Positions 50,679 through 63,529 of a stretch of 64,000 bases of DNA are shown piece after piece (position 1 is the stretch's first letter; each line of letters starts with the position of its first letter). The notes under the pieces are model-generated. The model was not told where the DNA came from. It made no database searches and saw only the letters and a list, made by a program, of their open reading frames with translations. Made by a program: the position numbers and the translations under genes. The DNA is from Acanthornis magna (lineage: Eukaryota > Chordata > Aves > Passeriformes > Acanthizidae). The stretch spans positions 13,316,501 to 13,380,500 of the forward strand of contig JAWUZG010000056.1 of assembly GCA_036785705.1 (NCBI GenBank), written 5' to 3'.

Positions 50679-51066
50679 GTACTGCTCCCGTTAGAGACGC
50701 CGAGGTACCGGTCCCTTTAGGAATGCTGCGATACCTGTCCGGATAGGGATGCCAGAGCAGGTACCGCTCCCATTACAGACACTGAGGTACCTGTCCAGTT
50801 TGGGATGCTGGAGCAGGTACCACCCCCTATACAGACACTGAGGTACCAGTCTGGGCAGGGATGCTGGAGCAGGTACCACTCCCTTTACAGACACTGAGGT
50901 ACCGGTCCGGGCAGGGATGCTGGAGCAGGGACCGCTCCCATCAGAGATGTGGAGGTACTGGTCTTTTTAGAGAGGCTGAGGTACCAGTTCAGGGATGCTC
51001 GATCAGGTACAGGTCTGGGTAAGAATGCTGGAGTGGGTACCGGTCTGATTAGACATGTTGGAGCAG
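50679..51066. repeat. 26/30-bp minisatellite with 56-bp higher-order unit
   Basis: Fourteen end-to-end monomers, each 26 or 30 bp, start at 50679, 50705, 50731, 50761, 50787, 50817, 50843, 50873, 50899, 50929, 50955, 50981, 51007 and 51037. Most begin GTACC or GTACT and end GAG or CAG, so many junctions form GGTACC or AGGTAC. In the middle (50761-50928) three 56-bp pairs of a short and a long monomer repeat closely. More diverged monomers flank them, and traces continue to about 51180. The array begins 285 bp after the exon 1 donor. Register and lengths were counted by eye from the sequence. Confidence 0.85.
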
Positions 51067-51180
51067 ATCCTGGTCTGGAGAGAGGGATTTTGGCACGGGC
51101 AGTGCTCAGGTGCTGATGGACGGATGGAGCAGGTTCCTAAGCAGGATATTGGTGTGAGTGGTCTGCTGGACGGGGATGCT

Positions 51181-54100
51181 GGGGCAAGTTGCAGCCCAGG
51201 GAGCTTAGGTGCCACTGGTGGTCCAGATGGGTGTGGTGGAGAGGGCACCAGCTGATAGGAGTGATGGATAACAGACCAGTCTGCAGGTGGATAAGGGACC
51301 AGTCTGTGGGATGGGAGGGGCTGAACAGGGACCATTTGGGTGGGGGTGATGGAGCAGGGTGGGAGAGCTTAACCCCCTGATGTGTCCCTGTGGGATGCAT
51401 TAGGGGCTTCATGACCATCCCCTACTGATCACTGTCATGGTCGGTGTTTACCTGCAGGTGCCATCTATGGCAGGGGCTAAAGCAGCCCCTCAGTCTGTGG
51501 AGCACACTCTCCCCACCCCATAAACCCCATCTCTGAAGTCTGCTTGGAAACTTAAGGGATGAGAGGAACAAATGCAGAGAGGAGGGTTTGCGTTAACTTG
51601 AGGGACTTGCTACAGAAATGTGGAAAACCAAATAATTTTAGTAATGAGGTGTGCACTTGGGGCACTCAAATGACACAAAGGTCTTTCTGTTTGAGACCAG
51701 GTGGCTTTGTCCACTGTGTTACACCAAAACAAACACCTTGATGAAGTGATAAATGAAATGCAGTGATGTTTGTTTATTGTTTCATTGTTATATTATTTTG
51801 AGTGCCACAGGCAAGAAGTGCTTAAAGGTCAGTAGCCTTGTCCAGAAACATCCAGCACCAGACTGTAGGTTACCAGGGTAGATGAATTGTTGCTCTGCAA
51901 TGAGCTGGCACTAGCTATATAATAATAAAGGAAATTAAAAGCCTCTGATGCATCCTCCCCATTGGACAGGCTCGTCTGTTCCCCTTGCTTTCTTCCCATC
52001 TCCTTTTCTGGCTTCTGTTCTTCTCTCTCCTCGCCTATCTGTGAGATCTACCCACTAGAACTTGCTGTGCCCTTATTGAAAATCTATTCTGTTTTGTTAC
52101 TTACTTGTCCTGTTTTTCACCCTGGTTCATTAGGGATTCCCAGTATTGTGTCTTTTTTCTCCTCTCTTTTCTGTACATTGTATGGAAATTGGCTGTTTGC
52201 TGGCTGCTTATCTCCAAACCCTGGCATCTGAGTTTGTTGCTGTAGTTCCTCCAAGGAAGTACTGCCAAGCGGTGCAGCAGCAGAGACGGCAAGAGGGTCA
52301 GATGAGTTCTGTAGGAACAGCGAGCGACTTGTTCCACACAGCATTCGGAGATGGTAGTGCAGGAGGGAACTGGCACAGGAGAGGAGCTCCCTGCACCCAG
52401 GGGGTGAAGGAGGGTCCTGCATCCATGCCCTCTGATACACGTGGGCACCAGACCTTTCACAGATCACTGCCCGCATCAGCTGTGCTTCCCAGATGGGCAT
52501 GAACAGAGCAAAGGTGGGACCCTGCTGTATTAATTATAGATTACTTAATCATGAAGTTGGGCAAATGGAACCTTTCTCTCGCTTTGTCCTCTCCCACCCA
52601 CTTTTCCCTGTTGCATCTCTGGAATGCTTTGGGTTTGATGAGCTCCTGCATCCCAGACACAGCAAGTGGTCAAACACTGGTCACCTTGCAAGGAAGCCTG
52701 GCACAAAGGGCACTTCCTCCCTGTGTGCTGCCGTGGTGCTGGGAATGAGGTGAGCACAACGTGAACACAGTGCTCTGACCTGGCTGAAGTGTATTGCTGG
52801 GGTGACATGGAAAAGCAGAGTGCCTGGTGTGCAGCAGGTCAGGGAATGGTAGAGGGTTTTCAGCTTTGGGAGCCACATAGTGGCATTTTTTGTTAACAGG
52901 TCCTGTAGGTAAAGGGAACTGTGTGACAGCAAAAGTGCATGACAGTGTAGAGAAGAGACCCTTCGAAAGTTTTCCAGGAGTCCTCTGTGTCCAGGAGGGA
53001 ACAGCTCCTGTCTGTGAGAGGTTTGGGAGATAATGTATATTTGTGCAGCTTTCCCCCACATCAGGAATACTTGGCCGTTGGATTGTGTGTCTCAGCATCC
53101 TCCTTCACACCCCCACAGACCACCCTCGCTTTGGTCAGTGCAGCAGCGAAGGAAGGAGCTGTCCAGCTGTGCCCTGGCAGGCTCGTGGCGCTGAGGGGGG
53201 CTGGGAAACACAGGCAGGTGCAACTCTTTTCTTCTTTTTCCTTGGCATCGAAACACTCTCTAATTATTGTGAGGAGCGAACAGCTTGCCCACTTTTACAC
53301 ATACCCTGCCCCCTGCCTGTGATTTGAATTGTCTTTGGAAGAACGTACCTCGTACGGGTGGGAGCGGGGGGGAACAGATTTCTCTCACCTACAAATACTG
53401 AGAAATTTCAGAAAGAAAACACGAAATGTTCATTAGGTAAAAAGTAAGGGAGAGTATCATACTACTGGCAAAAGGACAAAAAACCCAAACGCATGCTGTT
53501 TCTCTGGACAATAAGTTCCCTGCATCGCAGGTAAAGGGAGGTAGGAGCCGAGGGCGGCTGGAGCTGCTCTGCCTGCCAGTGGCTTCTGAGAAAGATGTTT
53601 GTGCCTTTAGCAGTCCCATCTCACTCCTGTAGACATCCTTATCCCACCTCCCACAGCCAAGAGATGCTGAAACAAAGAGGTGTTGGGGCAGGGATGAAAA
53701 TTCAGCAGTTTCTCGCTCCTGATGCTGCGTCGCTCTTGCTTAGCCCATTCCTCCCACCCCACAGCCACCCCTGTGCGCAGGTTTTCCCCCTGCTACATCC
53801 TTGTCACCGTACGGATGTGTCACCTACGGATGTGTGGCGTGGGTCGTGTGGGATGCCGGAGCTGTGGGATGCCGGCGGGCAAGGGACACGCTCGGCGTGT
53901 GCTGCACTGTGCAGTATTGCTGCTGTGAGCGGTCTTGGCACTTTGTTTCCGAGCAGCCACCTGGTTCCGGGCTGCTGAACTTTTCCTGCAGCCCGGTGGC
54001 GCCTGTGTTTCCATGCACCGCTCCCGCTCTTTGTTTCGCTGGAAGGAAACAAAAGACACGCTGCCGTCTGTCTTGGGGAGCGCTGATGCCGTCGCAGCCA

Positions 54101-56007
54101 TTTCTTCATCCACACCGGGATAGGGGAGCAGAACGGATCTCTCCCCGCAGAGAAGAACAAAGGACTCGGCATCGAGTGGGATGATTATTGCCGGTGATGA
54201 GGAGGAAAATTCTGCTCCGGTTTGAGGGGACTCTCTTTGTTGTTCTGCGCCTGTTATGGCAGTTCTGCAGGGGTCCGGCTGTGTCCTGATTGTCTGTAGA
54301 GGGAGCTGGTGACCCGCTGCCACCAGGTGACTTCTCGAATTAGCGTCTGAGCCATCTTAGGGAACACTTGACACTTGGTAATGGGTTGGTCTTAATATGA
54401 GTCAACCTTTTCCCTGCTAGCCCAGACCACATGCCTTTCCATCTCGATTACAAGAGGAATTATACTCTGCTCTCTCTAAGTGATGAATTGGAGTCTCTGA
54501 TATTGCTGGCCTGCCTGCCTGGGAGCTTGTCAGTAAATTGCCACTTTTTCCTCATCTGCCCTTTTCTAATGCCTGCCTTTCAAAGGCTCGGGAAGAGAGA
54601 TTTTGTGTCCTTTATGGAGGCTGCTGCACTTGCTATGAGCAGTCTGTAGTGGGCTATAGTCGTAACGCTCCTTGTCAGGGTTGGTCCATGGGGTATAAAT
54701 GTCCTGCTTACATCTTCCAGTCTGTGATTTACTGTGCCTAGCCCAGGGTTAGTCTAAGACTTGCTCTCTACCAGAAAGTTTTGCTGGAGAAAGTGCTGTG
54801 TTCTACCAGCAACTGCTTTTGTGTGCTCACGCAGTGGGTGTGCACAAGCCAACAATTATCCAGGTTGGGCTGGAGGAGGAATAGCTCTCGGCAGGACAGA
54901 ACCCCACAGACACCCTGCAAGTATTCATGTAAATGGAGCCAGAGGAGACCTTTGTACTCCTTGGGTATGGCAGGGCTCTAATAAAAGCTCTGTGACACGT
55001 TAGGCTGGAAAATAAAAGCAATATTGGAGCACTGATTTGAGTAAGAAAATATGCAGGGTAGGCTTTGATTGCAACTCTTCTGACTCCAGCAGCCAATTTC
55101 AGGTTGGCTGCAGAGCTCACCCTCCTCCCCGTGAAACACTCCCTCACGTCCTGCAGCCCTGCAGGGCCAGGGCAGGCTGCCACAAAGACATGTCCAAACC
55201 CCTGTGTGCTGCCTGGAGCAGGCTGAAGGAGATGAGTGTCCATGGCGTGTTTCCTTAAGCTGAGCTGTGAGGGAATGTCAGGAGCAGTGGTACCTGCATG
55301 GAGGGCTGGGAAGCACTCACAGACCTCCAAGCAAGCCAGTGGAACAAAATACCCAGTGCTGGGAGCATAACTAAGGGATTTCAGGTTCATCTGTTGAAAA
55401 GTTACTCCTCAGTTCAGTACTGGTTGTCAGCAGCTTGCAAGATCCCCAAGGAGGAAATTTCTGAGCTGGCTGCTGAGGAGAGCTGTGGTGGGAGGATGCA
55501 AATCACCAGCCAGCCCTTCTTGGATGAAGTGTTGCTGTAGCCAGGCCAGTTCATGAGACCAGAGCGATGAAGACAGCAAAGCAGTACCCAGAAGGGCTTC
55601 AAGTTTCCATTTTGCCCAGGTGGGCTTTTTCTTTCCTACCTCTAACCCTGCAAGTGCATGATTCCAGTCAGGAAGGAAAGGAAACCTTTCTGTCCCAGCA
55701 GAGAACAAGGAGTTGCGAGTGTTGGCTCATTTAGCGAAGGCTTGTTGAGCAGCTAACGGTGAGTTAAGTGATTCAGCCTCAGCAGTGCCGTGCCTGCTCC
55801 TCCGTGCAATGCCAGCAAAGCCCTGGGACCAGGGCCAGCAGTGACACAGCACATCCTGCCACTGCCACCAGCCCTCCCAGCCCTTCCCAGGCATGGTTGA
55901 ACTGAAGGGATCGGTTTTGTCTCGCATGGCAGATGTGCTTTTGATCTTCCAGGAAAGTGTTTAACAGGAGCGCCTTTATCTTTCCTTGGGCTTTCAGGCT
56001 GCCCGAA
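51181..56007. other. Intron 1 interior, no exon or repeat recognised
   Basis: This part of the intron holds many short open frames on both strands (up to 187 codons at 54827-55390, minus) but no recognisable protein. Small local duplications occur at 53810-53880 (ACGGATGTGT twice, GTGGGATGCCGG twice). Confidence 0.6.
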
Positions 56008-56281
56008 TGATAAGACAAGAGGAAATAGCCTCAAGTTGCGCCAGAGGAGGTTTGGATTGGATAGTAGGAAAAAGTTCTTCGCTGAGAGGTCTGACAAGCG
56101 TTGGCACAGGCTGCCCAGGGGAGTGGTGGAGTCATGATCCCTGGAGGTATTTAAAAGATGTGTAGATGTGGCACTTAGGAACATGGTTTCGTGCTGGACT
56201 TGGCAGTGTTGGGTTGACTGTTGGACTCAGTCTTAAAGGATATTTTTATCTATATAATTCTATAATTCTGTGATTCTACAG
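56008..56281 (+). mobile_element. CR1 LINE 3' end in ST8SIA2 intron 1
   Basis: The best preserved CR1 of the window. ATGATAAGACAAGAGGAAATAGCCTCAAG runs through the GGCTGCCCAGGGGAGTGGTGGAGTC and GATGTGGCACTTAGG blocks to a tail of ATTCTATAATTCTGTGATTCT, the CR1 octamer end. It is in sense orientation with the host gene and 5'-truncated. Low divergence suggests it is the youngest repeat here. Confidence 0.95.
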
Positions 56282-59200
56282 GTATTTTGCTTTTTCATCC
56301 CTGAGAACAGAACTACTTAAATACACCCACAGGCATGGTTGCTATAAAAATCAGTTGTTCCAAACCAGACTTCTTCTAATTGCCTCCCTCATTTGTTTTC
56401 CCTGGGCCGGGGTCATCCTCAGCAGCGAGAAATAAGCCCAAAGTACAACAGTAGTCAACAATTATTTTGCCGTTTCTCTGGCTTCCATCCCCAGTTGCCT
56501 CAGGAAAAGAGGAAGTTCCCTGGCAAAGTAAATTCACTGGAGGTGCAGACTTTCAGGTGTCCTTCAGCAAACACCACTGCAGAGCAGGCTGGTGTCAGCT
56601 GCTTAGTCCCTTGCAATGCAATAGAGAAAGAAAGAAAAAAGGAAAAGGAAAAAAAGAGGGAGTATTTTTATGGCTCCTTTTTCTTCACATTTGCACTGTA
56701 AGTCCTTGTCTTGGCTGGCAGCAGCCTTGGTGGTGGTGGCGGCCTTGGGAGATGCATCTTCATCAACAGCAGCAGCACTGGCTCTGACTGGGAAGAGTAA
56801 GGCCTGGTCCGGGGAGATGGGCACGGCACTGCTGAAACCTGCCCGAGCAGTGATGGGGTGGGGTGAGAGACTGAAGTGCTGAATACTTCTTGCTACTGCA
56901 AATCAAATCCTTGTTATTGCATGCAGAAATTCCCTGGGAAAAGCCCAAACAAACACAAAACCCACCCCAGGCTCATGCTGAGCACACTGTCCTTTGCCAT
57001 CCAGTGCTCTCCACAGGCAGGGCTGCTTTGAAAAGCACATTTTGTCCCAGTTTTGAAGTACTGTCCCAAGGCATCCTCAGTCAGACAGCATCGCAGTCGG
57101 CTCCAGGTATCACCCGTGTGTCTGAACCCAAGGATGGTTCTTACTCTGTGACCTGCCACCTCCAGCCCAGGCTTTACCATCACCTTCAGGAATATCACTC
57201 AGCTCTCAGCCAGAGGCTACAGCAGGGGCCATGCTTCCCCTGTGAAGGTTAAACATCGTTGTGAGGCATCCCCAGCACATTTTCAGACACATGAAACTTT
57301 TCAGACACCTGAAGCATACTCGACGGGCAACCAGCAGCTGCTCAGTAGGTAATTAAACTTTGTATTAGTGCCTGGATTTCCACAGTGTTGCTTTGTGAGC
57401 AGGGGAGGAGAGAGGTGGTCAAGCTTGGAAACCACTGTGCGCTTTTCAATATTTGGCAACTCGACGTTGCCATCTGGGATTCACATCCCTGTGAAGGTCC
57501 TGGGATGGCTCTGGTGCTGGCTGTGGGGTGTAGCTCTCACCCAAGCACTCCCAGCCCTCTCTGAGTAGGCACGAGATGTTCTTTTGAGGATGCTCATACA
57601 GAAGAACTGCCCCAGGAGGATGTCTCTGCCCAGGAGAGGTCCTCAGCATCTGCATCAACAGTGAAAGAAGAAACCACATGAGACCTTTGGTATTTCAGTT
57701 GCTGCACAGAGCACTGGGAAAAGAGATAAGAGGGGAGTAGGAGGATGAGCCCAAGGGCCCACAGCCCCATATGATAATGTCTCATATTGTACCATTTCCC
57801 AAGGCATGTGGCATCCAAGATGCTGCAGGAACCACTGGGATTTCTGGCTTCTGGGACACGGATTCTCAGGGTGACAGGTTCTGCTGCAAGACTGATGCTC
57901 TGCTCTTTGTGGTCCCTGAGAGCTCTGCTCTGTTAGGAGAAAAAATTATCTCAGCATAAAGGTATAGTGTAGACATGTTTTGTAAGCAGTGTGGCTTTTG
58001 TCTCAGCTTCTTTCTAGGTCTTCCCTGGGCTCTTGGGGTTTTTACCTTCTCCCTTCCAGAAGGGAAAGAGAAAGAAAATAAATACACAAAATACACACAC
58101 ACTGCCCAGTCCCAAGCCTCTCACTGGATCCTTTTTGCCTGCTTCAGTGTCTGTTTCTTTGCTGGCTATTTCATGAAGACGGCCAGAGAAAAAGAGCTGA
58201 TGCCAGGAATAAAGTTTTAATGGAAGACTTGAGATGAAGGAGGGAATAAGGTCCTGCCGGTACACAGGGTGTGGAGAGGGGAAGTGTCTGACACTTGAGC
58301 CCTGTGAGCATGTGAGTATTTTGTCTTTTGAACAGTGATAAAACAAGAGCATCTTGAGGTGATTGAGCTGGGACCCCAGCTGGACCAGGTGATGTTTCTG
58401 AAAGCCATAATATGGGCACACTTTCCCAAATGCAATTTTATGACTCGATAGAAAGAATTAAGCTTGGAACACTAAAAATAACACCTGATGTTTAGGAAGT
58501 TTTTGACACTTGGGCTGCCAAGCTGTGACAATATAATCAAGTGAGATTTTTTAAACACATCGAAGTGCAATTTCGAACATCTGATCAAGATGTATTGCAG
58601 GATCTTCTGTCCTAGCAGACAACTGCTTTAGAAATGTCTTCCCACTTAATCCCTTTTGATGGATATGGCTGGATTTTGACCTAAACGCCACAGTAACCAC
58701 AGAAGTGTCTAGAGAGGAGCCCACAAGGGGCCTTATTGATCAATATGTCCTTTTTCCATCTTTTCAGCCACACCCTGATGTGCTGATGGAGAGCCGGGAC
58801 ACAATCTCCAAGGAATCCTGGTTCGGATTCTGGGCTCAGTTTCTTCTCATTTTGGACTGCTGAGACACCTTTGTTTGTCCTCCCTGCAGGGTAGGGCTGG
58901 ACGGGTTGGCATTTGTAAGCCAATTATTTCTCTTTCACAGACAACTTGGAAATGTGGCAATTTTTCCCCCAAAGCCCTGGAGTCGCGTTGGCTGTTCTGC
59001 TGCTCTCAACACAAACCCTGAATTTCAGGAACGGGGAAGGGAGGGTTGAAGCCTGTGTCCTGATCCACATTTCGCAGCACTGTGAGCATCAGCAGGAGCA
59101 GTTCTGTAAAGCAGTTCTGGTCTCGAGGACAGCATCAGAGTGGTCCTTAAAAAGCAAAGTAAATATAGGTGGTGATTTACTATTTTTTAAAAATAGATAC

Positions 59201-59624
59201 AGACTGCCTTACTGTGCACAGTCTGCAGCCATCGCAGGAGACTATTGGCTGCCTCTGCTTTTTGGGCCAGTGAAACCTTTGCAGATCAATTCCCGTGGTA
59301 CTCTGGGCCCTTTCACCCAGCAAGAGCCATACCTGCTCTCAGCAAGTAAAGAGCAGCATTTTCAAGAGAAGAGGTCTGCTGGAAGCTCACAGTGCCTGCT
59401 CCTGGCTTGTGGAACTCATTTTTTGGTGTTAAGGGCCCAGCCACTTCACCCCCAGTGTCCCAGTTGTAAAACAAGGATCATAAAATACACCTAACATAAA
59501 AGCAGGTTGTGAAAACCTAATTAGCAGGTGTTAGTCTTTTGAACCCCTCAGGTAAAAATTGTGGCACTCTGAACTCTCTTCCTGAGGAATTCAGGTGGAT
59601 AAATTCTGCTTAATAATCCCCAAG
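56282..59624. other. Intron 1 interior, no exon or repeat recognised
   Basis: A purine-rich run lies at about 56625-56662. The frame at 58946-59494 (+) has 182 codons without known domains and is judged chance. Confidence 0.6.
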
Positions 59625-59715
59625 GGACTATTATCTATCTTTTATGCGGAGGAGGGAGAAGAGGAAGACTTGGATTGCCCAAGGTCAGGAAGAGGCAGAG
59701 GTTTTGTTCCACCAG
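59625..59715 (-). repeat. MIR-like ancient SINE relic in intron 1
   Basis: GAGAAGAGGAAGACTTGGATTGCCCAAGGTCAGGAAGAGGCAGAGG follows the reverse complement of the MIR segment TTGCCCAAGGTCACACAG...GGCAGAG. The left side is degenerate. Confidence 0.5.
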
Positions 59716-59742
59716 GAATGAGCTTCACAAATGTGGTTAAAT

Positions 59743-59810
59743 GCAGGAGGGTTGGAATGAGATGATCTTTAAGGTTCTTTTCAACCCCAGTCATTCACTG
59801 ATCTATGAAA
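59743..59810 (+). mobile_element. Short CR1 3' tail in intron 1
   Basis: GGAGGGTTGGAATGAGATGATCTTTAAGGTTCTTTTCAACCCC plus degenerate ATTC octamers is the last ~70 bp of a CR1. It lies directly after the MIR-like relic, so it may have inserted next to it. Confidence 0.85.
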
Positions 59811-62800
59811 TGGGTGGTTGGGTATGGCTGAAATTTCCAGTTAGTTCATGTTTCTCGTGCCTTCTTCCCGTGTGTATCGCCTGCCACACATGCTGGGGGA
59901 AGCAGGACTTGGGGGTGGGCATTGTAAAATATCCATGGAAAACACATTTTCTAATTTGTGAGCCTGGGAACATGGACACACAAAGTCTGCTCTTAGAGAT
60001 CTGCTCACCCAATGAGGCTCTGTGACCTACTTGTTCAGTCAAAGCAGCTTTGATTTCACGTATCAAAATGGCTCAAAGCGAGACTGAACTTACCTAGCAA
60101 CAATTAAGAGAAGCATTTAAGAAGCGGGAAACGATGAAAAGGGAAGCAAAAACCCTAAACAGGCCCATTCACAGTGGGTGAATAGAAGAGTCTTTGCATA
60201 CCTGATTTGTCAGAAATTATTCATCCAAGAGCATTTGGATCTGAACCATAAGACAATTTTTGTTTTATATCCTCTGATATATAAATCAGTGTCACTTTAC
60301 ATCTGAGCACAGAATGTTTTGACCTATATAATATCTTAGATAGTGGCAATGCAGCCTGAAAATCTCAGCAAAAATGAGAAAAGATGGCATAAGTCAGTAA
60401 GATGGCATTAGCACATATAGATGCAACTTATCACTGGAAAACATCCCAACAGAAACCCAAAGAAAAACGTTTTATAAATAATAGGATTAGGAAGCAGGTT
60501 GGTACTTTGTGGAGCTGGCTATACAATCAAACTGATAACAACTAGATTAATAAGGCAATTCAATCCAAACACAGTGTAGCACTAGAAAGCTTTTCAAAAT
60601 CAATGCTATCTGTGCTATTTTAATCGAGGTTGGTCTTTGCCTTTTGAAGCAGAGAGATTTGAAACTCCAGGCCAGGAAAGTGTATAAAATGGACTGATTG
60701 TTTTGGCTTGTTTTTTAACATGTGTTTCTTAATTAGTACCCTCCATTTCTAAATGTTTTCCTCTTCCCAGGTGGGGGAAGTGAAGGCATACAGGGGTAGT
60801 GGCTTGCCTGTTTTGGTAATGAAGCATGGCAGACTTTGGAAAATACTGTGCTTGACTCAGTTCGGGGTATTTTGAGCTGGTTTGTCTGGCTGGGACCTGG
60901 CAGTGGGCTGAGCTGAGCAGGATGGCTGGACAGGGCATCCTACATGATGGACATGGCATCATACAGCCCACGTTGCCTTCCACAGCACAAAGTGACATTG
61001 TAGAGAAGACATCCTGAAGCTATAGTGTGGCACACAAAGTACTGACAGTTTCAAGCATTTTAAGATCCACTAAACCAGCTCAGACCTTCAGCCAAACATC
61101 GTGTCCCAGCTTTGGGCAGTCTCCCTGCTTTGGAGAGGGAAACCAAGGTTGGTACAGGGAGCAGTGTCTTTGCCAGCATCTCAAGTGTCCACAAGAGCAT
61201 CGTGTGTGCTCTGGCCAGCAGAGCAGTGATCCCAGTGCCATGGGGAGATGGTGTCCAGAGCCCTGCTCTCCTCTACCAGTAAGCTGCCCCCTCCATGCTC
61301 ATTTATGACAGCAGAACACTTTGTGCTGCTGTTTGCATTGCAATATTTTTGCTTTTCACAGTGTGTGAAAGAGAAAGAGTAACCCCTGCTGCTGTCCTTG
61401 AGGGGTTTCTCAGCTGGGGACCTGGCAGCCAGTCCCCTTCCCCACCAGGCTGCACACAGGAGATATTAGGCACAGGAGAGGTGCTCTCAACTTGCTTTCC
61501 TCACGTCCAGCATCTCCAGCCCCAGCACCTGCCTCAGTGCCAGGAGGAGACAGACAGACGTGTTGCTGTGGGCATGTAAATCCAGACTGGATAAATGCAT
61601 TTGAATAATACCTTGTGATGCTCTGAATCCTTCCTGCTGTAGCCACAAAACATGGATGAGGTGGGAACTAACACCTAGGGAGTAGTCTTTTCTACTTCCC
61701 AATTTCCATTTTTTCCTTTCACAGAGATTGTAAACGAGCACGTATTCAGGGGAAAAAAACATTTCTTCCTCTGAGCTTTGTCCTACAGCAAGTGTGAAGG
61801 AGTGTGAATCCCATTTGGGAGGCTCCTTCAGAGGAGATGTCTGTGAGCGTGTGCGTGGTTTGCACACTGATCCAGTCTGCTCCCACACCCCGCCGTGAAC
61901 CCCATTAATGTGGAGGCTTGTTAAATGCCAGTAGGCTCCAGGAATGAGCCAGCCCTGCTGTTCCCTTGATGCACCAAAAAATGAAACAGCTCGCAGGCTC
62001 TCAGGTCTGTCAAAGGAAAGAGGAGAGCGCCGGAGCAGGAATCACTCTGGCTTGGCCACGGATGGTCTCTGGCAGGAGGGAGGAAAGGGAAAACCATGGT
62101 GGCATTTCCAAGGGTTTGATGTTACGTGGTGCTGAGGGCTGTAACAGCCTAATGAGGGGATTTATGTTGCATCCCACAAGTCTGAAAATCCTTTTTAATG
62201 GCACCAAACACGTTCACACACGCTATTTCTTTTTCATTTTTGTCTAATGCATTTGGGATTTTTTTCAGAACTGGTAGAAATATATTCTCCTGAGATACAT
62301 TTTCATTAAGGTATATATTTCTGGGTAACAATATTTCTGCTGGAAGAGAGTTTGGTTCTCTTTATGAGTGTGCTCATTGGGATATCTGTGCAATGGGAAC
62401 AATAAAACAAATGAGCACACGGCAGTTAAACTGTGTCTGACTGGGAGCCCAGCTCCCTTGAGCACCACTAGGTGGGTGGGTTGGTCTTTGTGACCCCTGT
62501 GAAAACAGCAAGCTAAAGCAAGAAGGGGCTCTGCAGCCAACTAGATGCAGACCAATGCTTTTATGTATTTATTTTTAAGTGATGATTCACAGCGTGTGTG
62601 AATGGTGTGGTTTTTTGAAGGAGCTTGGTCCAAGATCTTCAATATAGCTTCATGTAGTTGCTGGAAGCTTTGGCTCTTCATTCCCACAGGTCTTGGTCAG
62701 ACTGGTCTGGCATCTGTCCTTGTATGGTGGTGTCAGGTCGTGGGAGTGACACTGCTGTCACTTCAGGTCTCAGCTCCAGCATGGGAATGACTGTGGTGAG

Positions 62801-63466
62801 TTGGCCTTGTAGCTTCCGCCAAGTTACACCAAAGGTGAGGACAAGGGGCTTGAAGGCACTCACAGGATTGGAGTGGGCTGGAATGGAGCTCTCAGTCTGT
62901 CTTGGGAGCTAGGAGAAGGTGCACTATGAGGATGAGGTCTCCACAAGTCAAGGAGGCTGGTTGTTCAGTCTGGATAAAATAATGGATGTTCTCAACTAAA
63001 AGCCCAGGTGAAGACAGTGGTGGGAATCCTGTCCAGATCATTCCGTTCAGTCTCTACCTGAAAAGGACAGGGAAAGTGCCTTGGCAATCTGGAGCTGGAG
63101 GAGACCTTCTCTGTGCCCTGCTAACAGCTGACTGTAAAGAGAAGTAGAGATGTGTTAAATGCAGCTGTAGGGTGCAGGCTGCTGTGGCAGCGAGAGCAGA
63201 TGTCTTTGATGGCTGGTTAGGTCACGCAGGTATTATTAATTGGGGTGGCTCGGAGCGTTTTTTTGCCAGAACGATTTCGCGGTCGCAGCAGGGCAGCAGT
63301 GACAATGGATGAAAAGCCCTTCAGAGGCATCAGGACATCTCCCTTCTGGATGGGGTGGGACAGGGCAGTGTCTCTGCTCGAAGCCCTTCAGGATCTCTTG
63401 ACTGTTGAACAATGCTCGGCAAAAAGGAGCTGGATTTATAAATAATGCATTTCCTTTGTCTTGCAG
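59811..63466. other. Intron 1 right part, ending at the exon 2 acceptor
   Basis: No exon or repeat family was recognised before exon 2. The last 20 bases form the polypyrimidine tract and acceptor. Confidence 0.6.
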
Positions 63467-63529
63467 GAGTTCTGGAGGCAGAGGTACAATCAGATCAGCT
63501 GTGAACAGCTTACATAGCAAATCTAATAG
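63467..63529 (+). CDS. ST8SIA2: ST8SIA2 coding exon 2 (stem region)
   Basis: This 63-bp exon follows a pyrimidine-rich tract and acceptor cttgcag (AG at 63465-63466). Joined to the GG of exon 1 it completes a Gly codon and then reads Ser-Ser-GGRGTIRSAVNSLHSKSN, which matches the ST8SIA2 stem almost exactly. It ends with AG of a split codon, and the donor is gtttgt at 63530. The phase is 2 on both sides, so skipping would remove 21 residues and keep the frame. The donor departs from the GTRAGT consensus and is followed by T-rich intron sequence, which would suit regulated inclusion. The segment lies in the lumenal stem between the anchor and the catalytic domain. It carries no catalytic residues. 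Confidence 0.95.

Larger units (their letters stand above)
49690..50720. promoter_or_regulatory. ST8SIA2: CpG island and promoter region of ST8SIA2
   Basis: G+C content rises sharply near 49690, just after two T-tracts, and falls away near 50720. CpG is frequent throughout, unlike the flanks. Sp1-type GC boxes are visible at 50123-50135 (CCCCGCCCCGCCC), 50164-50171 (GGGGCGGG) and 50185-50193 (GGGGCGGAG), about 100-175 bp before the ATG. No TATA box is evident, so a dispersed TATA-less start is likely. The transcription start cannot be placed exactly. CpG-island promoters can fire both ways, but no antisense gene is recognisable. Confidence 0.8.
50394..63466 (+). other. ST8SIA2: ST8SIA2 intron 1
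   Basis: A 13,073-bp phase-2 intron with a gtaaat donor and a tttgtcttgcag acceptor. The first 330 bp continue the CpG island and include a G-run cluster. A 14-monomer minisatellite follows at 50679-51066. The rest holds a well-preserved CR1 fragment (about 56008-56281), a MIR-like relic (about 59625-59715) and a short CR1 tail (about 59743-59810). Open frames inside it, such as 54827-55390 (-) and 58946-59494 (+), show no recognisable protein. I found no further exon between the two ST8SIA2 exons. Confidence 0.93.

Noticed and set aside
54827..55390. 187-codon minus-strand open frame in intron 1
   Set aside because: No recognisable domain, and overlapping frames on the other strand are equally open.
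58946..59494. 182-codon open frame within intron 1
   Set aside because: No known domain and no splice sites at its edges. ST8SIA2 has no exon of this kind here.
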